From contig CP064987.1 in NCBI GenBank assembly GCA_016699835.1, positions 1,860,001 through 1,924,000 on the forward strand: a DNA stretch of 64,000 bases, written 5' to 3'. The first letter of the stretch is position 1, and each line of letters starts with the position of its first letter. Below, one piece after another: positions 46,747-55,440 of the stretch. The notes beneath the pieces are model-generated. The model searched no databases. It had not been told where the DNA came from and saw only the letters and a list, made by a program, of their open reading frames with translations. The position numbers and the translations under genes were made by a program. Source of the stretch: Phycisphaerales bacterium (GTDB taxonomy: Bacteria > Planctomycetota > Phycisphaerae > Phycisphaerales > UBA1924).

Positions 46747-47521
46747 GACTCCGGGTTCCCGCCCCTCGCATGCCGAGTGGTGCGCCCTCGCGATGCTCGC
46801 CATCGTGGCCTTCGCGCTCGTCGGCTGCCGCGGCATGACCGATCCCGCCTCCGCTATGAGCGCCAACAACAACGGCCTGTTGTACACGTCCGTCACAGTC
46901 AACGACGCCAGCCACCTCTACGCCGTCTACGCCCCGCGCGAGTACAAATCCAACGACAAGCCCTGGCCCCTCATCATCTTCCTCAATGGTCGCGGCGAGT
47001 GCGGCACCGACGGCCAGCGACAGGCCGCCGTCGGCCTCTTCCCCGCAGCCCTCGGCGAGCCGGAAGCCTGGCCCTTCGTCATCGCCCTCCCCCAGAAGCC
47101 CGTGGCCAAGACCCAGTGGATCGAACACGATGACCTCGTCATGGCCGTCCTCCGCGAAACTCAAGAGCGATTCAACATCGACCCCAAGCGGATCTATCTG
47201 ACCGGCCTCTCGCAGGGCGGCGCCGGCACGTGGGCCATCGGCGCCAAGCACCCGGACCTCTTCGCCGCCCTCGCCCCGGTCTGCGGCTACGGCGACCCGG
47301 CCATCCTCACCGACTCCCTCAAAGGCATGCCCATCTGGGCCTTCCATGGCGAGGCCGACAACGTCGTCCCGCCCCAGAAGACCAGGGACCTCGCCGCCAA
47401 AGCCAAGGCCCTCGGCGCGATCGTCACCCAGTCCTACTACCCCGGCGTGAACCACAACTCGTGGGACAAGGCCTACCGCGAGGAAGACCTCGGCGAGTGG
47501 TTCCTGGAGCACGTCAAGTAG
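46733..47521 (+). CDS. Alpha/beta-hydrolase esterase, lipoprotein
   Basis: Exported hydrolase of the phospholipase/carboxylesterase or PHB-depolymerase-like type. A signal peptide with lipobox LVGC (about 29-32) predicts lipidation. The nucleophile elbow is GLSQGGAG (Ser about 163), the acid is in HGEADNVVP and the histidine is in VNHNSWDKA. PLIIFLNGRGECG forms the oxyanion-hole region. It overlaps nuoE out of frame. The substrate is unknown. Confidence 0.82.
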   Translation: MRTTETPGSRPSHAEWCALAMLAIVAFALVGCRGMTDPASAMSANNNGLLYTSVTVNDASHLYAVYAPREYKSNDKPWPLIIFLNGRGECGTDGQRQAAVGLFPAALGEPEAWPFVIALPQKPVAKTQWIEHDDLVMAVLRETQERFNIDPKRIYLTGLSQGGAGTWAIGAKHPDLFAALAPVCGYGDPAILTDSLKGMPIWAFHGEADNVVPPQKTRDLAAKAKALGAIVTQSYYPGVNHNSWDKAYREEDLGEWFLEHVK

Positions 47522-47580
47522 ACATCATGTCCCGCACTCGTCGCACGCGCGCGAACAAGCCGGGCGCACCGATCACACCT

Positions 47581-48789
47581 TCACGGGGCGCGACGCTCCA
47601 GCGGGAATCGCAGCATCACCTGCGAGTGCAGCGGCGGATAGTCGATCTCCACACGCATCCCCACAAAGTCGTTCGGGGACCACCCCGCGCGATCGAAGAC
47701 CATCTGCACCATCTCCGCATACCGCGGCACACGCGTCGTCGCCACCGCCGGCGGCGAGCCCGCGATCCGCACCACCCGGGGTTTCAAAGGCAGCACTCGC
47801 GGATCGTCCGACGCCGGAGTCCGCTCCCCCTGCGGATAGATCTGCCCGAACACCAGCGACTCGACATGGTCTAGATTCGTCAGCGATCGGTGGTAGAGAA
47901 GATCAAACACCAGATGCTCGCTCGGCGTCGTGATCGACGTTCCCACCTCGCCAATGTCATCCCCGGGCGCGGCGAACCGATCCTCGCCGCTCCTAAGCAG
48001 TTCCCCGGCGAAGACATCAAACGCCCCGGCGTTTCCCACAAGCCCACTCCGGAGCATGTAGTTCGTCCCCTCCGGCGTCGCCGTCAACTCAACCTTGGGC
48101 ACATCACCCTGGCAGAAGTCGAGCAGCAGCGGATTCTCCACGCTCGCGCGCGGATCCAGTGGCGTGAACGGGCGCTCCTCCGACGTCTGCCCCTCCGTCC
48201 TCCACACACGCGTCTTGAAGATCGGCCACTCGACATTCGGCCGAAGCCGACGGACCCGCGCATACCCGCGAAGCGTCGCCAGGTCCAGCCGCGTCGGATC
48301 CTCCGTGTTCGGCGCCACAAACCATGTGCTCAATCGCGTTCGCGCTTGCACACCGAAGATCCCGCTCTGCCCCCGGAATGTGTACCGACGGCTCACCTCC
48401 AGCCGCTGGTCCTCCGCCGGGAGCACGTTGTCGAGGATCAACTCCAGCGTGCTCCGATCGCCCGCGTGCCGCTCCACCATCTCGTCGATCGCGCTCGCCG
48501 CGTCCCGAACGCGCTGCTTCATCTCCGCAAGCCGCTTCCCCCCGGGAAAGGCGTCCGCCACTTTCGTGATCGAGGCCGCGCCCGGTGCGAACGACAACGC
48601 CTCCAGAGCCACCGGCGCATCCAAAAACCGGGCGATATTCCACGTCAGCGTCTTGTTGACGCCCAACTGCCGGGCCACATCCTGCGGCTTCTTGTGGTCG
48701 GCGTTCGCGGCATCAAAGAGCTCGATGAGGGCCGATTTCAGCCTCCCAACAACCTCCTGACACTCAATCTCGAAATGGCTTTGCGACAT
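47581..48789 (-). CDS. HTH-containing regulator-like protein of unknown family
   Basis: 402 residues from the ATG at 48789, with AGGAG about 10 nt upstream. The open frame continues far upstream to 51891, but that part lies over two plus-strand genes and is compositional. An N-terminal region DVARQLGVNKTLTWNIARFL (about 36-55) looks like a helix-turn-helix. The rest is a soluble domain without recognised motifs. A promoter with TATGAT sits just upstream. Its divergent position next to the PEP-CTERM gene and a palindrome between them suggest it may regulate itself or that gene. Confidence 0.7.
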   Translation of the reverse strand: MSQSHFEIECQEVVGRLKSALIELFDAANADHKKPQDVARQLGVNKTLTWNIARFLDAPVALEALSFAPGAASITKVADAFPGGKRLAEMKQRVRDAASAIDEMVERHAGDRSTLELILDNVLPAEDQRLEVSRRYTFRGQSGIFGVQARTRLSTWFVAPNTEDPTRLDLATLRGYARVRRLRPNVEWPIFKTRVWRTEGQTSEERPFTPLDPRASVENPLLLDFCQGDVPKVELTATPEGTNYMLRSGLVGNAGAFDVFAGELLRSGEDRFAAPGDDIGEVGTSITTPSEHLVFDLLYHRSLTNLDHVESLVFGQIYPQGERTPASDDPRVLPLKPRVVRIAGSPPAVATTRVPRYAEMVQMVFDRAGWSPNDFVGMRVEIDYPPLHSQVMLRFPLERRAP

Positions 48790-48811
48790 GCCTTTCTCGC
48801 TCCTGGGGGGC

Positions 48812-48839
48812 ATCATACCACAGATTGCAGAAAGCAAAA
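48812..48839 (-). promoter_or_regulatory. Sigma70-like promoter of the HTH gene
   Basis: On the minus strand, TTTTGC (48839-48834) and a near-consensus -10 TATGAT (48817-48812) are spaced by 16 bp. The implied 5' UTR before the ATG at 48789 is only about 15 nt. Confidence 0.55.
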
Positions 48840-48865
48840 GTCCACCCGCCGAAATTCCAAAAGAT

Positions 48866-48909
48866 TTTCCAGTTGGAAAGTTGACAGGATATTGAAACTC
48901 TGGTAACTT
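48866..48909 (+). promoter_or_regulatory. Promoter and operator-like palindrome of the PEP-CTERM gene
   Basis: The -35 TTGACA (48881-48886) is a perfect consensus, with TAACTT (48904-48909) 17 bp later. A perfect inverted repeat TTTCCAgtTGGAAA (48866-48879) abuts the -35 box, and a related ATTCCAA lies just upstream. The region is markedly AT-rich compared with its surroundings. The palindrome position suits an activator or repressor site. Confidence 0.65.
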
Positions 48910-49050
48910 GATGTCTGTCAGGGCGGTGGACCACACCAGTCGCCGCCAGGTGGGACCGAGAACGAGGCGTGTGTGGGTGTTCCGCACACCACAAACTCGG
49001 CCGGACAAGACCGACGGGACGACAGTCCCAAACGAGAGGAGATGGACATC

Positions 49051-49710
49051 ATGAAGGCGAAGACTGTGTTGGCTGTGGCCGCGTTGGCCCTGGGCGCTTC
49101 GATGGCAAGCGCCGACGTGCTCTGGAATCAGGCGCCTGATCAGACGCAGAACGGATTCTTCAACTCGATCTCCGGCGCGCCACCCTTTGGCGTGACGGCG
49201 TACGTCGTCGCCGACATCACCGTCCCCGCCGGCGGCTGGAACGTCGACAGCATCACCATGTACTTCGGCGACATCGAGTCCGGCGGGTCCTGGCAGACCT
49301 CCGTCACCCAGGGACGCCTCTACATCCAGCCCAAGACCGGATCGCTTCCCACCGCCGCTCCCGCGGGCGCGCTCATCCCCATGTCGGCCGTCTCCCTCTT
49401 CGACAACACGGTTCAGCAGGCGTACTACGCCGTCACCGCCGCCGGCCTCGCCCAGTCCCTCGCCGCAGGTGACTACTGGATCGGCATCACCCCCGCCGCT
49501 CCGGGCGGATTCTTCGGGCCTGAGATTGGCCTCTCCTCGTCCAGTGTCATTGGCGCGACCTCCGCGTCCTACGACGCCGGATTCCCCTCTTGGGCTGCCC
49601 TCTCGACCGACGCCGCCATCACGGTGAACGGCACGGCCATCCCCGCCCCGGCAGGCCTCGCGCTCCTCGCGGCCGGCGGCCTCGCCGCCTCGCGCCGGCG
49701 CCGCGCCTGA
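49051..49710 (+). CDS. PEP-CTERM-type exported protein
   Basis: Signal peptide MKAKTVLAVAALALGASMASA. A beta-rich domain of about 170 residues without recognised function follows. The C-terminus IPAPAGLALLAAGGLAASRRRRA has the PEP-CTERM layout: PxPAG-like motif, hydrophobic helix and Arg cluster. Such tails direct sorting by exosortase and are seen in exopolysaccharide-linked proteins. GAGGAG 9 nt before the ATG and a strong promoter upstream indicate good expression. No exosortase gene is in the window. Confidence 0.83.
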   Translation: MKAKTVLAVAALALGASMASADVLWNQAPDQTQNGFFNSISGAPPFGVTAYVVADITVPAGGWNVDSITMYFGDIESGGSWQTSVTQGRLYIQPKTGSLPTAAPAGALIPMSAVSLFDNTVQQAYYAVTAAGLAQSLAAGDYWIGITPAAPGGFFGPEIGLSSSSVIGATSASYDAGFPSWAALSTDAAITVNGTAIPAPAGLALLAAGGLAASRRRRA

Positions 49711-49818
49711 AACAAACTCCCCCAGCGCCCGCCGCGAGCGACAGCCCGTGCCGGGCATTCCCACGGACCGACTCGCAACGTCCGTGAACACACGATCCAA
49801 ACACACACGGAGGACATC

Positions 49819-52131
49819 ATGCGCCCCGCCACACTCTCGATCGCCACCCTGCTCGCGCTCTCGGGCTCCGCCCTCGCGCAGCCCGTCCTTGTCATCACTC
49901 CCGCCGCCGAGGACATCGACTCCACAGGCACCAAGACCGTCGGCAGAGTGGTCGAGTGGACATCCACGCCATCGGGCCCGGACTTCGCCTACGCCCCATA
50001 CGTCTGGCAGCGCGGCGTCGGGTTCACTCGTGTCCCCGGGACCTACGCCACACCGACGCTGGTCCGCGCCTCCTCCGACCTCTCCCAGTTCGTCAGCGAT
50101 CTCGAGAACACCTCCAACTGGGGTGATCTCAACTGCTTCAATGGCTACTGCTTCGGATCCATGACCGGTTGCACGCCCGGCGATCCGCGCCCGCCGCAGG
50201 ATCCGTGCTGGGTCCCCAACATCACACACCACTATTCCGCCGCCAACGGCTGGGTGAACGCCGGATCGCTCGAACGATTCCTCGACTCGGGAACAGGCCG
50301 ATACTTCGGCGGCACGCGCTGCGACGGCACCGTCAACTCGCCCTATGACATCTCCGGCGATGGCCGATACATCGTCGGCGGCGCCTGGTGGGCGCCCCTC
50401 ACCACCAGCACCGGTGGCCCGGGCTTCGGACTCTGTGGCCACTTCGACGCCTTCCGCTATGACTCCGTCACCGGCACTTTCGCCGCGCTCCCCTCCAACT
50501 CCGGATCCACGACCACCCGCGCCGACCGCGTGAACTACGACGGCACGGTCATCACCGGCTACGACCTCGGGCCCATCCCCGACGGCTCGGGCGGCTTCTA
50601 TGACGCCCGCCGCATGTGCGTCTGGACCAACGGCACTCAATCCATCATCGACGGCATCTCGGGCAACTCCAGCATCTGGCCCGTCAACAGCCCCGGCACC
50701 GTCATCGCTGGTGGCCCAGCGAGCGCGTTCAGCCAGGCGACCTTTGGCGTCAGTGGCATCAAACTTGTCCGATGGGTCCGCCAGCCAGACAACTCGTGGA
50801 TGCCGCAAAATCTGGGGCGCCCCGTCGATCGCTTCGAGGGCGTCAGCATCGACATCCTCGTCGCGCTCTATCCCAGCGCCATCAGCGACGACGGCAACAC
50901 GATCGTCGGCACAGCCCAGTACAACGCCCTTGGACCGACCGGGACCTCGCGCGTCTTCATCTGGAACCCCTCGATCAACGCCGGCGTCCCCGTCGATCTC
51001 GGCGACTATCTCCAGACGATCGCCCCAACCAGCCCCATCCTCGCCGACGGCTTTCTGCTCTCCTTCTGCAACGGCGTGAGCGCCGATAGCAACGCGCTCC
51101 TGCTCAGCATCTTTGACAGCCGAAACACCTGCACCAACGGCGGGAATAGCCACGTCTCGTTCACCTCCGGCGTGCTCTATCTCAACGGCGCGGGCATCGC
51201 GTGCGATCCGCCGCGGATTGTTTCGCAGCCCTTCGACTGGACGGCGACACAGAACCTCGTTGGTCTTGGGGTGGCGATGAACGTCGCCGCCTCGGGGACC
51301 TTCCCCCTCACCTACCAGTGGCAGCGCGAGGATCCGCAGAATCCCGGGCAGTGGCTGAACCTCGATGACGACTGCTCCAATCACTACATCCCCGGCGAGG
51401 GCTGGAGCGGGTTTGATCCATTCTTCAACTACGAGGGCGTTCACACGAACCAGTTGCGGATCGGGATGGACGAGTTCGGCGTGTGCGATCGTCGCGGGCA
51501 GTATCGCGTGGTGATCTCCAACAGTTGCGGGAGCGTGACGAGCGATCCGGCGACGATGGACGTGGCTCCGCCGCTCTTCCGCAGCCAGCCGCAGGACGCG
51601 TCGATGTGCGCGACGGGCGGCGTGTCGAGCGAGAGTGCCGTGTTCGGCGTCACCGACGAGAACTTCCAGGAGTTGGTGCGCCGCTGGCAGGTGGAGTCGC
51701 CCGAGTCGAGCGGGCAGTGGGTGGACATCTTCGGGCCGACTTTCGGCGAGGGCTCGACGGGGCTCACATTCACGGTTGCGGACGAGTTCTCTCGGAATCT
51801 CACGGTCTCGAACGTGACGCTGGGGACGCACGGGCCATCGATCAAGATCAGGCACCAGGTCGAGTCGTACGCGTGCGGCGTCATTACGCACAGCGATGTC
51901 GCCACACTGACAGTCGCGACGTGCTGCGTCGCGGACGTGGACGATGGCACGGGCACGGGCACACCTGACGGCGGCGTGACGATCGACGATCTGCTGTACT
52001 ACCTCGCGATCTTCAATCAGGGACTCGTGTCGGCGGACGTGGACGATGGATCGGGGACGGGCACTCTGGACGGCGGCGTGACCATTGACGACCTGCTCTA
52101 CTACCTGTTGCGATTCAACGCGGGTTGCTAG
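49819..52131 (+). CDS. Large secreted protein with Ig-like region and GC-type dockerin
   Basis: Signal peptide (ending SALAQ). An N-terminal domain of about 440 residues has repeats resembling HAF-type beta-propeller units (DISGDGRYIVGG, AISDDGNTIVGTA). From about residue 463 a different region starts (DPPRIVSQPFDWTATQNLVG), with Ig-like features PLTYQWQRE and YRVVISNSCGSVTS. The dockerin tail has two DGGVTIDDLLYYL repeats and ends FNAGC. Codon use switches from C-ending to G-ending near this boundary. The function is unknown. The 3' end overlaps the convergent YjdF-like gene by 4 bp. Confidence 0.82.
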   Translation: MRPATLSIATLLALSGSALAQPVLVITPAAEDIDSTGTKTVGRVVEWTSTPSGPDFAYAPYVWQRGVGFTRVPGTYATPTLVRASSDLSQFVSDLENTSNWGDLNCFNGYCFGSMTGCTPGDPRPPQDPCWVPNITHHYSAANGWVNAGSLERFLDSGTGRYFGGTRCDGTVNSPYDISGDGRYIVGGAWWAPLTTSTGGPGFGLCGHFDAFRYDSVTGTFAALPSNSGSTTTRADRVNYDGTVITGYDLGPIPDGSGGFYDARRMCVWTNGTQSIIDGISGNSSIWPVNSPGTVIAGGPASAFSQATFGVSGIKLVRWVRQPDNSWMPQNLGRPVDRFEGVSIDILVALYPSAISDDGNTIVGTAQYNALGPTGTSRVFIWNPSINAGVPVDLGDYLQTIAPTSPILADGFLLSFCNGVSADSNALLLSIFDSRNTCTNGGNSHVSFTSGVLYLNGAGIACDPPRIVSQPFDWTATQNLVGLGVAMNVAASGTFPLTYQWQREDPQNPGQWLNLDDDCSNHYIPGEGWSGFDPFFNYEGVHTNQLRIGMDEFGVCDRRGQYRVVISNSCGSVTSDPATMDVAPPLFRSQPQDASMCATGGVSSESAVFGVTDENFQELVRRWQVESPESSGQWVDIFGPTFGEGSTGLTFTVADEFSRNLTVSNVTLGTHGPSIKIRHQVESYACGVITHSDVATLTVATCCVADVDDGTGTGTPDGGVTIDDLLYYLAIFNQGLVSADVDDGSGTGTLDGGVTIDDLLYYLLRFNAGC

Positions 52132-52829
52132 GACGCGGTCGAGTCTTGCGTGGCCGCCGGTGTTGAGGCGTGCGGCGCTCTGTGCGCGAGTGCGACTCGC
52201 GTGAGTTGTCGATCATGCAAGCGCGGGAGCGTGAGGAGGGCGGCGAGGGCGCCCAGGCCGCAGAAGGCCATGTCTTTCTGGGTGTCCCAGATGTCGCCCT
52301 GGGTGCCGAGGAAGGCCTGGGAGCCGGCGGAGTCGATCTCGGCGACGGCCCACTCGACGAGTTCGTAGATCGCGCTGATCGCCATGCAGAGGGCGAGGAT
52401 GACGACGAAGAGCCACGCGCGTGCGCCGCGGGATTTGTCGCGCGCGAATGGGGATTTTCGTAGGAGGATCTCGCGCGCGAGGATCGCCGGGACGAAGCCT
52501 TGCGCGAAGTGGCCGAGGCGGTCGTAGTGGTTGCGGGAGAGGTCGAAGGAGTGGCGGGCCCACTCGCCGAGGGGGACGTGGGCGTAGGTGTAGTGCCCGC
52601 CGACGATCAGAATGAGACAATGGATCGCGACGAGGATGGTGGCGAGCGTGGTGAGGGGGAAGCGGCGGTGGGTCGCGAGGATGACGGCGATGCCGACGAC
52701 GGCGGGCGTGACCTCGAGGGCCCAGGTGGGATAGTCGTGGGGATTGATGGCGGACCAGAGGAGCGCCGCGAGGACGAGGACGAGAAGGGAGAGGTTGAGA
52801 AGGGCGGGTGTGGGGAGGCGAGCGGGCAT
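52128..52829 (-). CDS. DUF2238 (YjdF-like) membrane protein
   Basis: Polytopic inner-membrane protein with about six helices. The family block GGHYTYAHVPLGEWARHSFDLSRNHYDRLGHFAQGFVPA (about 77-115) matches E. coli YjdF closely, and AISAIYELVEW follows. Its biochemical role is unknown. The 5' half is overlapped by the read-through tail of the upstream hypothetical gene in another frame. Confidence 0.85.
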   Translation of the reverse strand: MPARLPTPALLNLSLLVLVLAALLWSAINPHDYPTWALEVTPAVVGIAVILATHRRFPLTTLATILVAIHCLILIVGGHYTYAHVPLGEWARHSFDLSRNHYDRLGHFAQGFVPAILAREILLRKSPFARDKSRGARAWLFVVILALCMAISAIYELVEWAVAEIDSAGSQAFLGTQGDIWDTQKDMAFCGLGALAALLTLPRLHDRQLTRVALAHRAPHASTPAATQDSTAS

Positions 52830-53413
52830 GGGGTGAGGATATTGATGGTGGGGCGTGTTGATGATGAGGCGGCGGCGGGAGTGGGCGGGAGACTGGTTTG
52901 GAGCGGGATGTTGTGTGCTTTGATGTCAGCGGGAGTTGTGCTTCGAGTCGAGTGAGTAGAAGTAGACACAGGCGGGACGCTCTCCGAAACCGAGGCACAA
53001 GAAGAGGTAGGCGAGGTAGGGGCAGGCGGGCCGCCTGCCCCACGAGATTGAATAGAAAGAAAGACACCGCTCTGGAGAGCGGTGCCACCAGGAGCGGTGC
53101 TGGCTGAGGCCATCTTGAGTTTGAGGATGGTGGTGGCGGCGCGGCGGGTGAGTTCGTTGTCTTCGCCTCGGAGGATGATGCGCGAGAGGCAGGCGATGGC
53201 GTGGACCTTCGCTTGCATCAGGAGCATATCGGCGCGGAGTTCGAAGAGGGATTTGAGTTTCTCGAAGAGTTGTTCCAGTTCCGGCAGGCGGGTCCACTCG
53301 GCGAGGGCGTCCTTGGTGGTGGTGATCTCGTGGACGAGATCGTCGAGGGTTGTTTCGTGGTCGAGGAGTTTGCGGATGATGTCGGCGGTGGGGAGCATGA
53401 TTGGAACATACAT
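52607..53413 (-). CDS. Small helical protein with a repeat-derived C-terminal extension
   Basis: The first about 98 residues (ending near ILKLKMASAS) form a compact helical protein without recognised family. An overall resemblance to small DNA-binding subunits is too weak to name. From there the frame runs into the palindromic repeat cluster, giving residues such as APGGTALQSGVFLS and RGAGGPPAPTS. It continues as Ser/Pro-rich sequence over the start of the YjdF-like gene. I infer that repeat insertion removed or displaced the original stop. The functional end is probably near 53110. Starts at 53413 or 53398 are equally plausible. Confidence 0.5.
   Translation of the reverse strand: MYVPIMLPTADIIRKLLDHETTLDDLVHEITTTKDALAEWTRLPELEQLFEKLKSLFELRADMLLMQAKVHAIACLSRIILRGEDNELTRRAATTILKLKMASASTAPGGTALQSGVFLSIQSRGAGGPPAPTSPTSSCASVSESVPPVSTSTHSTRSTTPADIKAHNIPLQTSLPPTPAAASSSTRPTINILTPCPLASPHPPFSTSPFSSSSSRRSSGPPSIPTTIPPGPSRSRPPSSASPSSSRPTAASPSPRSPPSSSRSIVSF
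52957..53092. repeat. Palindromic repeat cluster (A', A, B types)
   Basis: Holds a degenerate A' copy (GACACAGGCGGGACGCTC near 52969), a full A core GGCAGGCGGGCCGCCTGCC near 53023-53041 preceded by GGTAGGCGAGGTAGG, and a B hairpin CACCGCTCTGGAGAGCGGTG near 53065-53084. It lies at the 3' end of the small helical gene. Confidence 0.85.
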
Positions 53414-53529
53414 GCTTCCTGTGGGAATGCAAGGGGGTGTGGGGGTATCAGCGCGTCTTTGCGCGCAAGAGTGGGCATTGCGAGGGAGATGGCGCGCGGG
53501 TTGAGTAGTTTGGTGAGGATGTGAGTGAG

Positions 53530-53695
53530 GCAAAGGAAGTAGACGAAGGTAGACACAAGCGGGACGCCCCCCCCTCCCCCCTCCCCCCTCCCTGTGTCAC
53601 GAGGAGAGGTAGGAGGAGTAGGGGCAGGCGGGCCGCCTGCCCCACGAGATTGGGTAGATAGGAAAGCACCGCTCAGGAGAGCGGTGCCACCTCGA
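53530..53695. repeat. Palindromic repeat cluster (A', A, B types) after pepA
   Basis: Contains an A' copy interrupted by an expanded C-run (53568-53595), a full 45-bp A element from the GGTAG at 53608 to the GGTAG at 53653, and a B hairpin CACCGCTCAGGAGAGCGGTG near 53667-53686. It ends 6 bp from the pepA stop codon, so it will be part of the pepA 3' UTR. Confidence 0.88.
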
Positions 53696-53700
53696 GGCGA

Positions 53701-55239
53701 TTACGCGTTGTCGATGAGGTTGGCGAGGAGTCGGACGCCCCAGCCTGTGGGGCCGGTGATGAAGGGGCCTATCGGCGCGTCGGCGGCGTGGACGCCGGCG
53801 ATGTCGAGGTGGCACCAGGGGACTTTCTCGTCGACGAAGTTGGCGAGGAAGGCGGCGCCCTGGATGGGGTGGGCCTTGCGGTTGGGGTTGCTGTTGACGA
53901 TGTCCGCGATGGGGCTCTTCATCATGTCGCGGTATTCCTGGTGGAGGGGGAGCCGCCAGACGCGTTCGCCCGAGGCGGCGGCCGCGGACTCGATCTGGGC
54001 GCGAAGCGCGTCGTTGTCGCACCACATGCCGGCGAAGGTGGAGCCGAGGGCGACGACCACGCCGCCGGTGAGCGTGGCGAGGTCGATGATGGCGGCGGGG
54101 TTTTCCTTGTCGCAGGCGTAGCAGAGGGCGTCGGCGAGGACGAGTCGGCCTTCGGCGTCGGTGTTGGTGACTTCGACGGTGACGCCGTTGCGGAAGGTGA
54201 GGACATCATCGGGGCGGTAGGCCTCATCGGAGACGGAGTTCTCGGCGGCGGCGAGGAAGGCGACGACCTTGCGGCGGGGCTTGATGACGGTGGCGATGGC
54301 GTGCATGGCGCCAAAGACGGAGCAGCCGCCGTCCTTGTCGCGCTTCATGCCGACCATGCCGTTGTTGACCTTCAGCGAGAGGCCACCGGTGTCATAGGTC
54401 ATGGTCTTGCCGACGAGGACGATGGGCTTGGCGTTCTTTCCTTTCGCCCCGCCCTTGGGTGTGTACTCGAGTCGGATCATGCGGGGCTTGTTCTCGCTGG
54501 CTTTGCCGACGTTGATGAGGCCCTCGAACTTTTCTCTTGTGAGCGCGGCTCCCTCGAAGACGTGGCACTTGAGGCCTGTTTTCCGGGCCATTTTCTTGGC
54601 CTGGTCGGCGATCCAGGCGGGTGTGGCGACGTTGGGGGGCGTCTGGCTGAGGGTGCGTGCGATGTTGGCGGACTCGGCGAGGGCGAGGCCCCGCGACAGC
54701 CCAGCGTGGAAGTCGGCGTCGGAGGCGCGGAGGGCGAGGCGCGTGCGGTCTGTCTTGGGGGTAGCGGTGCCACGGAACTCGTCGCAGGTCCAGGCGATGA
54801 GGCCGAGGGACACGCCGGCGGCCTGGGCGAAGTCGAATGCGTCGATGGACTTGATGGCGGCGAGGGCGGAGTCGAGTTCGAGTTGGACGGCGGTGGCTTT
54901 GCTGGCGGCGAGGGCGCGGGCGAGGCCGGCGATCGCGGTGCGGAAGGACTCGAGGGTGAGGGCGTCCTTGGAGCCGAGGCCGAGGAGGATGACGCGGTCG
55001 GCTGTGTTGCGGGACTTGGAGGACCTGGTGGATTCGATGGGGGCTTCGGAGGTTGTGCCGAGAGCGGCGGTGAAGGACTTGCGGGTGTGAGCGGCGTTGG
55101 CGGCGGCGGTCAAGCCCAGGCCTGCGGCGAGGGATTTGGTTTTGGAGTCGAGCGGCTCGGCGGCGGACTTGGACTGGAAGACGCCGAGGACGATGGCCTC
55201 GGGCGTGAGGCGGTTGGCGGTGGAGACGGCGGTGAACAT
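53701..55239 (-). CDS. pepA: Cytosol (leucyl) aminopeptidase, M17
   Basis: Two-metal aminopeptidase that removes N-terminal residues from peptides. The M17 signature NTDAEGRLVLADAL is present. The other metal and catalytic lysine block is LVGKTMTYDTGGLSLK, followed by MKRDKDGGC. The C-terminal domain carries GAAFLANFV and WCHLDIAG. AAGGAG 8 nt upstream fixes the ATG at 55239 (512 residues). The open frame to 55695 only reads through the upstream repeat cluster. Confidence 0.94.
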   Translation of the reverse strand: MFTAVSTANRLTPEAIVLGVFQSKSAAEPLDSKTKSLAAGLGLTAAANAAHTRKSFTAALGTTSEAPIESTRSSKSRNTADRVILLGLGSKDALTLESFRTAIAGLARALAASKATAVQLELDSALAAIKSIDAFDFAQAAGVSLGLIAWTCDEFRGTATPKTDRTRLALRASDADFHAGLSRGLALAESANIARTLSQTPPNVATPAWIADQAKKMARKTGLKCHVFEGAALTREKFEGLINVGKASENKPRMIRLEYTPKGGAKGKNAKPIVLVGKTMTYDTGGLSLKVNNGMVGMKRDKDGGCSVFGAMHAIATVIKPRRKVVAFLAAAENSVSDEAYRPDDVLTFRNGVTVEVTNTDAEGRLVLADALCYACDKENPAAIIDLATLTGGVVVALGSTFAGMWCDNDALRAQIESAAAASGERVWRLPLHQEYRDMMKSPIADIVNSNPNRKAHPIQGAAFLANFVDEKVPWCHLDIAGVHAADAPIGPFITGPTGWGVRLLANLIDNA

Positions 55240-55337
55240 GCGGGAAACTCCTTGGAATCTCGTGGTTTTGGGAGGGGGAGTGTAGGGCTTGGGTCGCGAG
55301 AGATAGAGAGAGTGTGATCGCGCGTGGGCGAGTGGGG

Positions 55338-55434
55338 GCGAGGAAGGAGGACACAAGCGGGACGCCTGTGCCACGAGAAGAAGTAGGAGAAGGTAGAGGC
55401 AGGCGGGCCGCCTGCCCCACGAGGATGGGTAGAG
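55338..55434. repeat. Palindromic repeat pair between pepA and the HIT gene
   Basis: An A' copy (ACAAGCGGGACGCCTGTGCC near 55352-55371) is followed by a full A core GGCAGGCGGGCCGCCTGCC (near 55398-55416), which ends GGTAGA about 7 nt before the HIT start codon. The element therefore forms the HIT leader and may overlay its ribosome binding site. Confidence 0.87.
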
Positions 55435-55440
55435 TTGGGC

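Noticed and set aside
48790..51891. Upstream extension of the HTH gene to a 1436-residue frame
   Set aside because: It lies over two plus-strand genes with signal peptides; a good RBS and promoter sit at the 48789 start.
52150..53690. Plus-strand ORFs with translated fragments such as GRRAACPT
   Set aside because: They are translations of the palindromic repeats, not genes.
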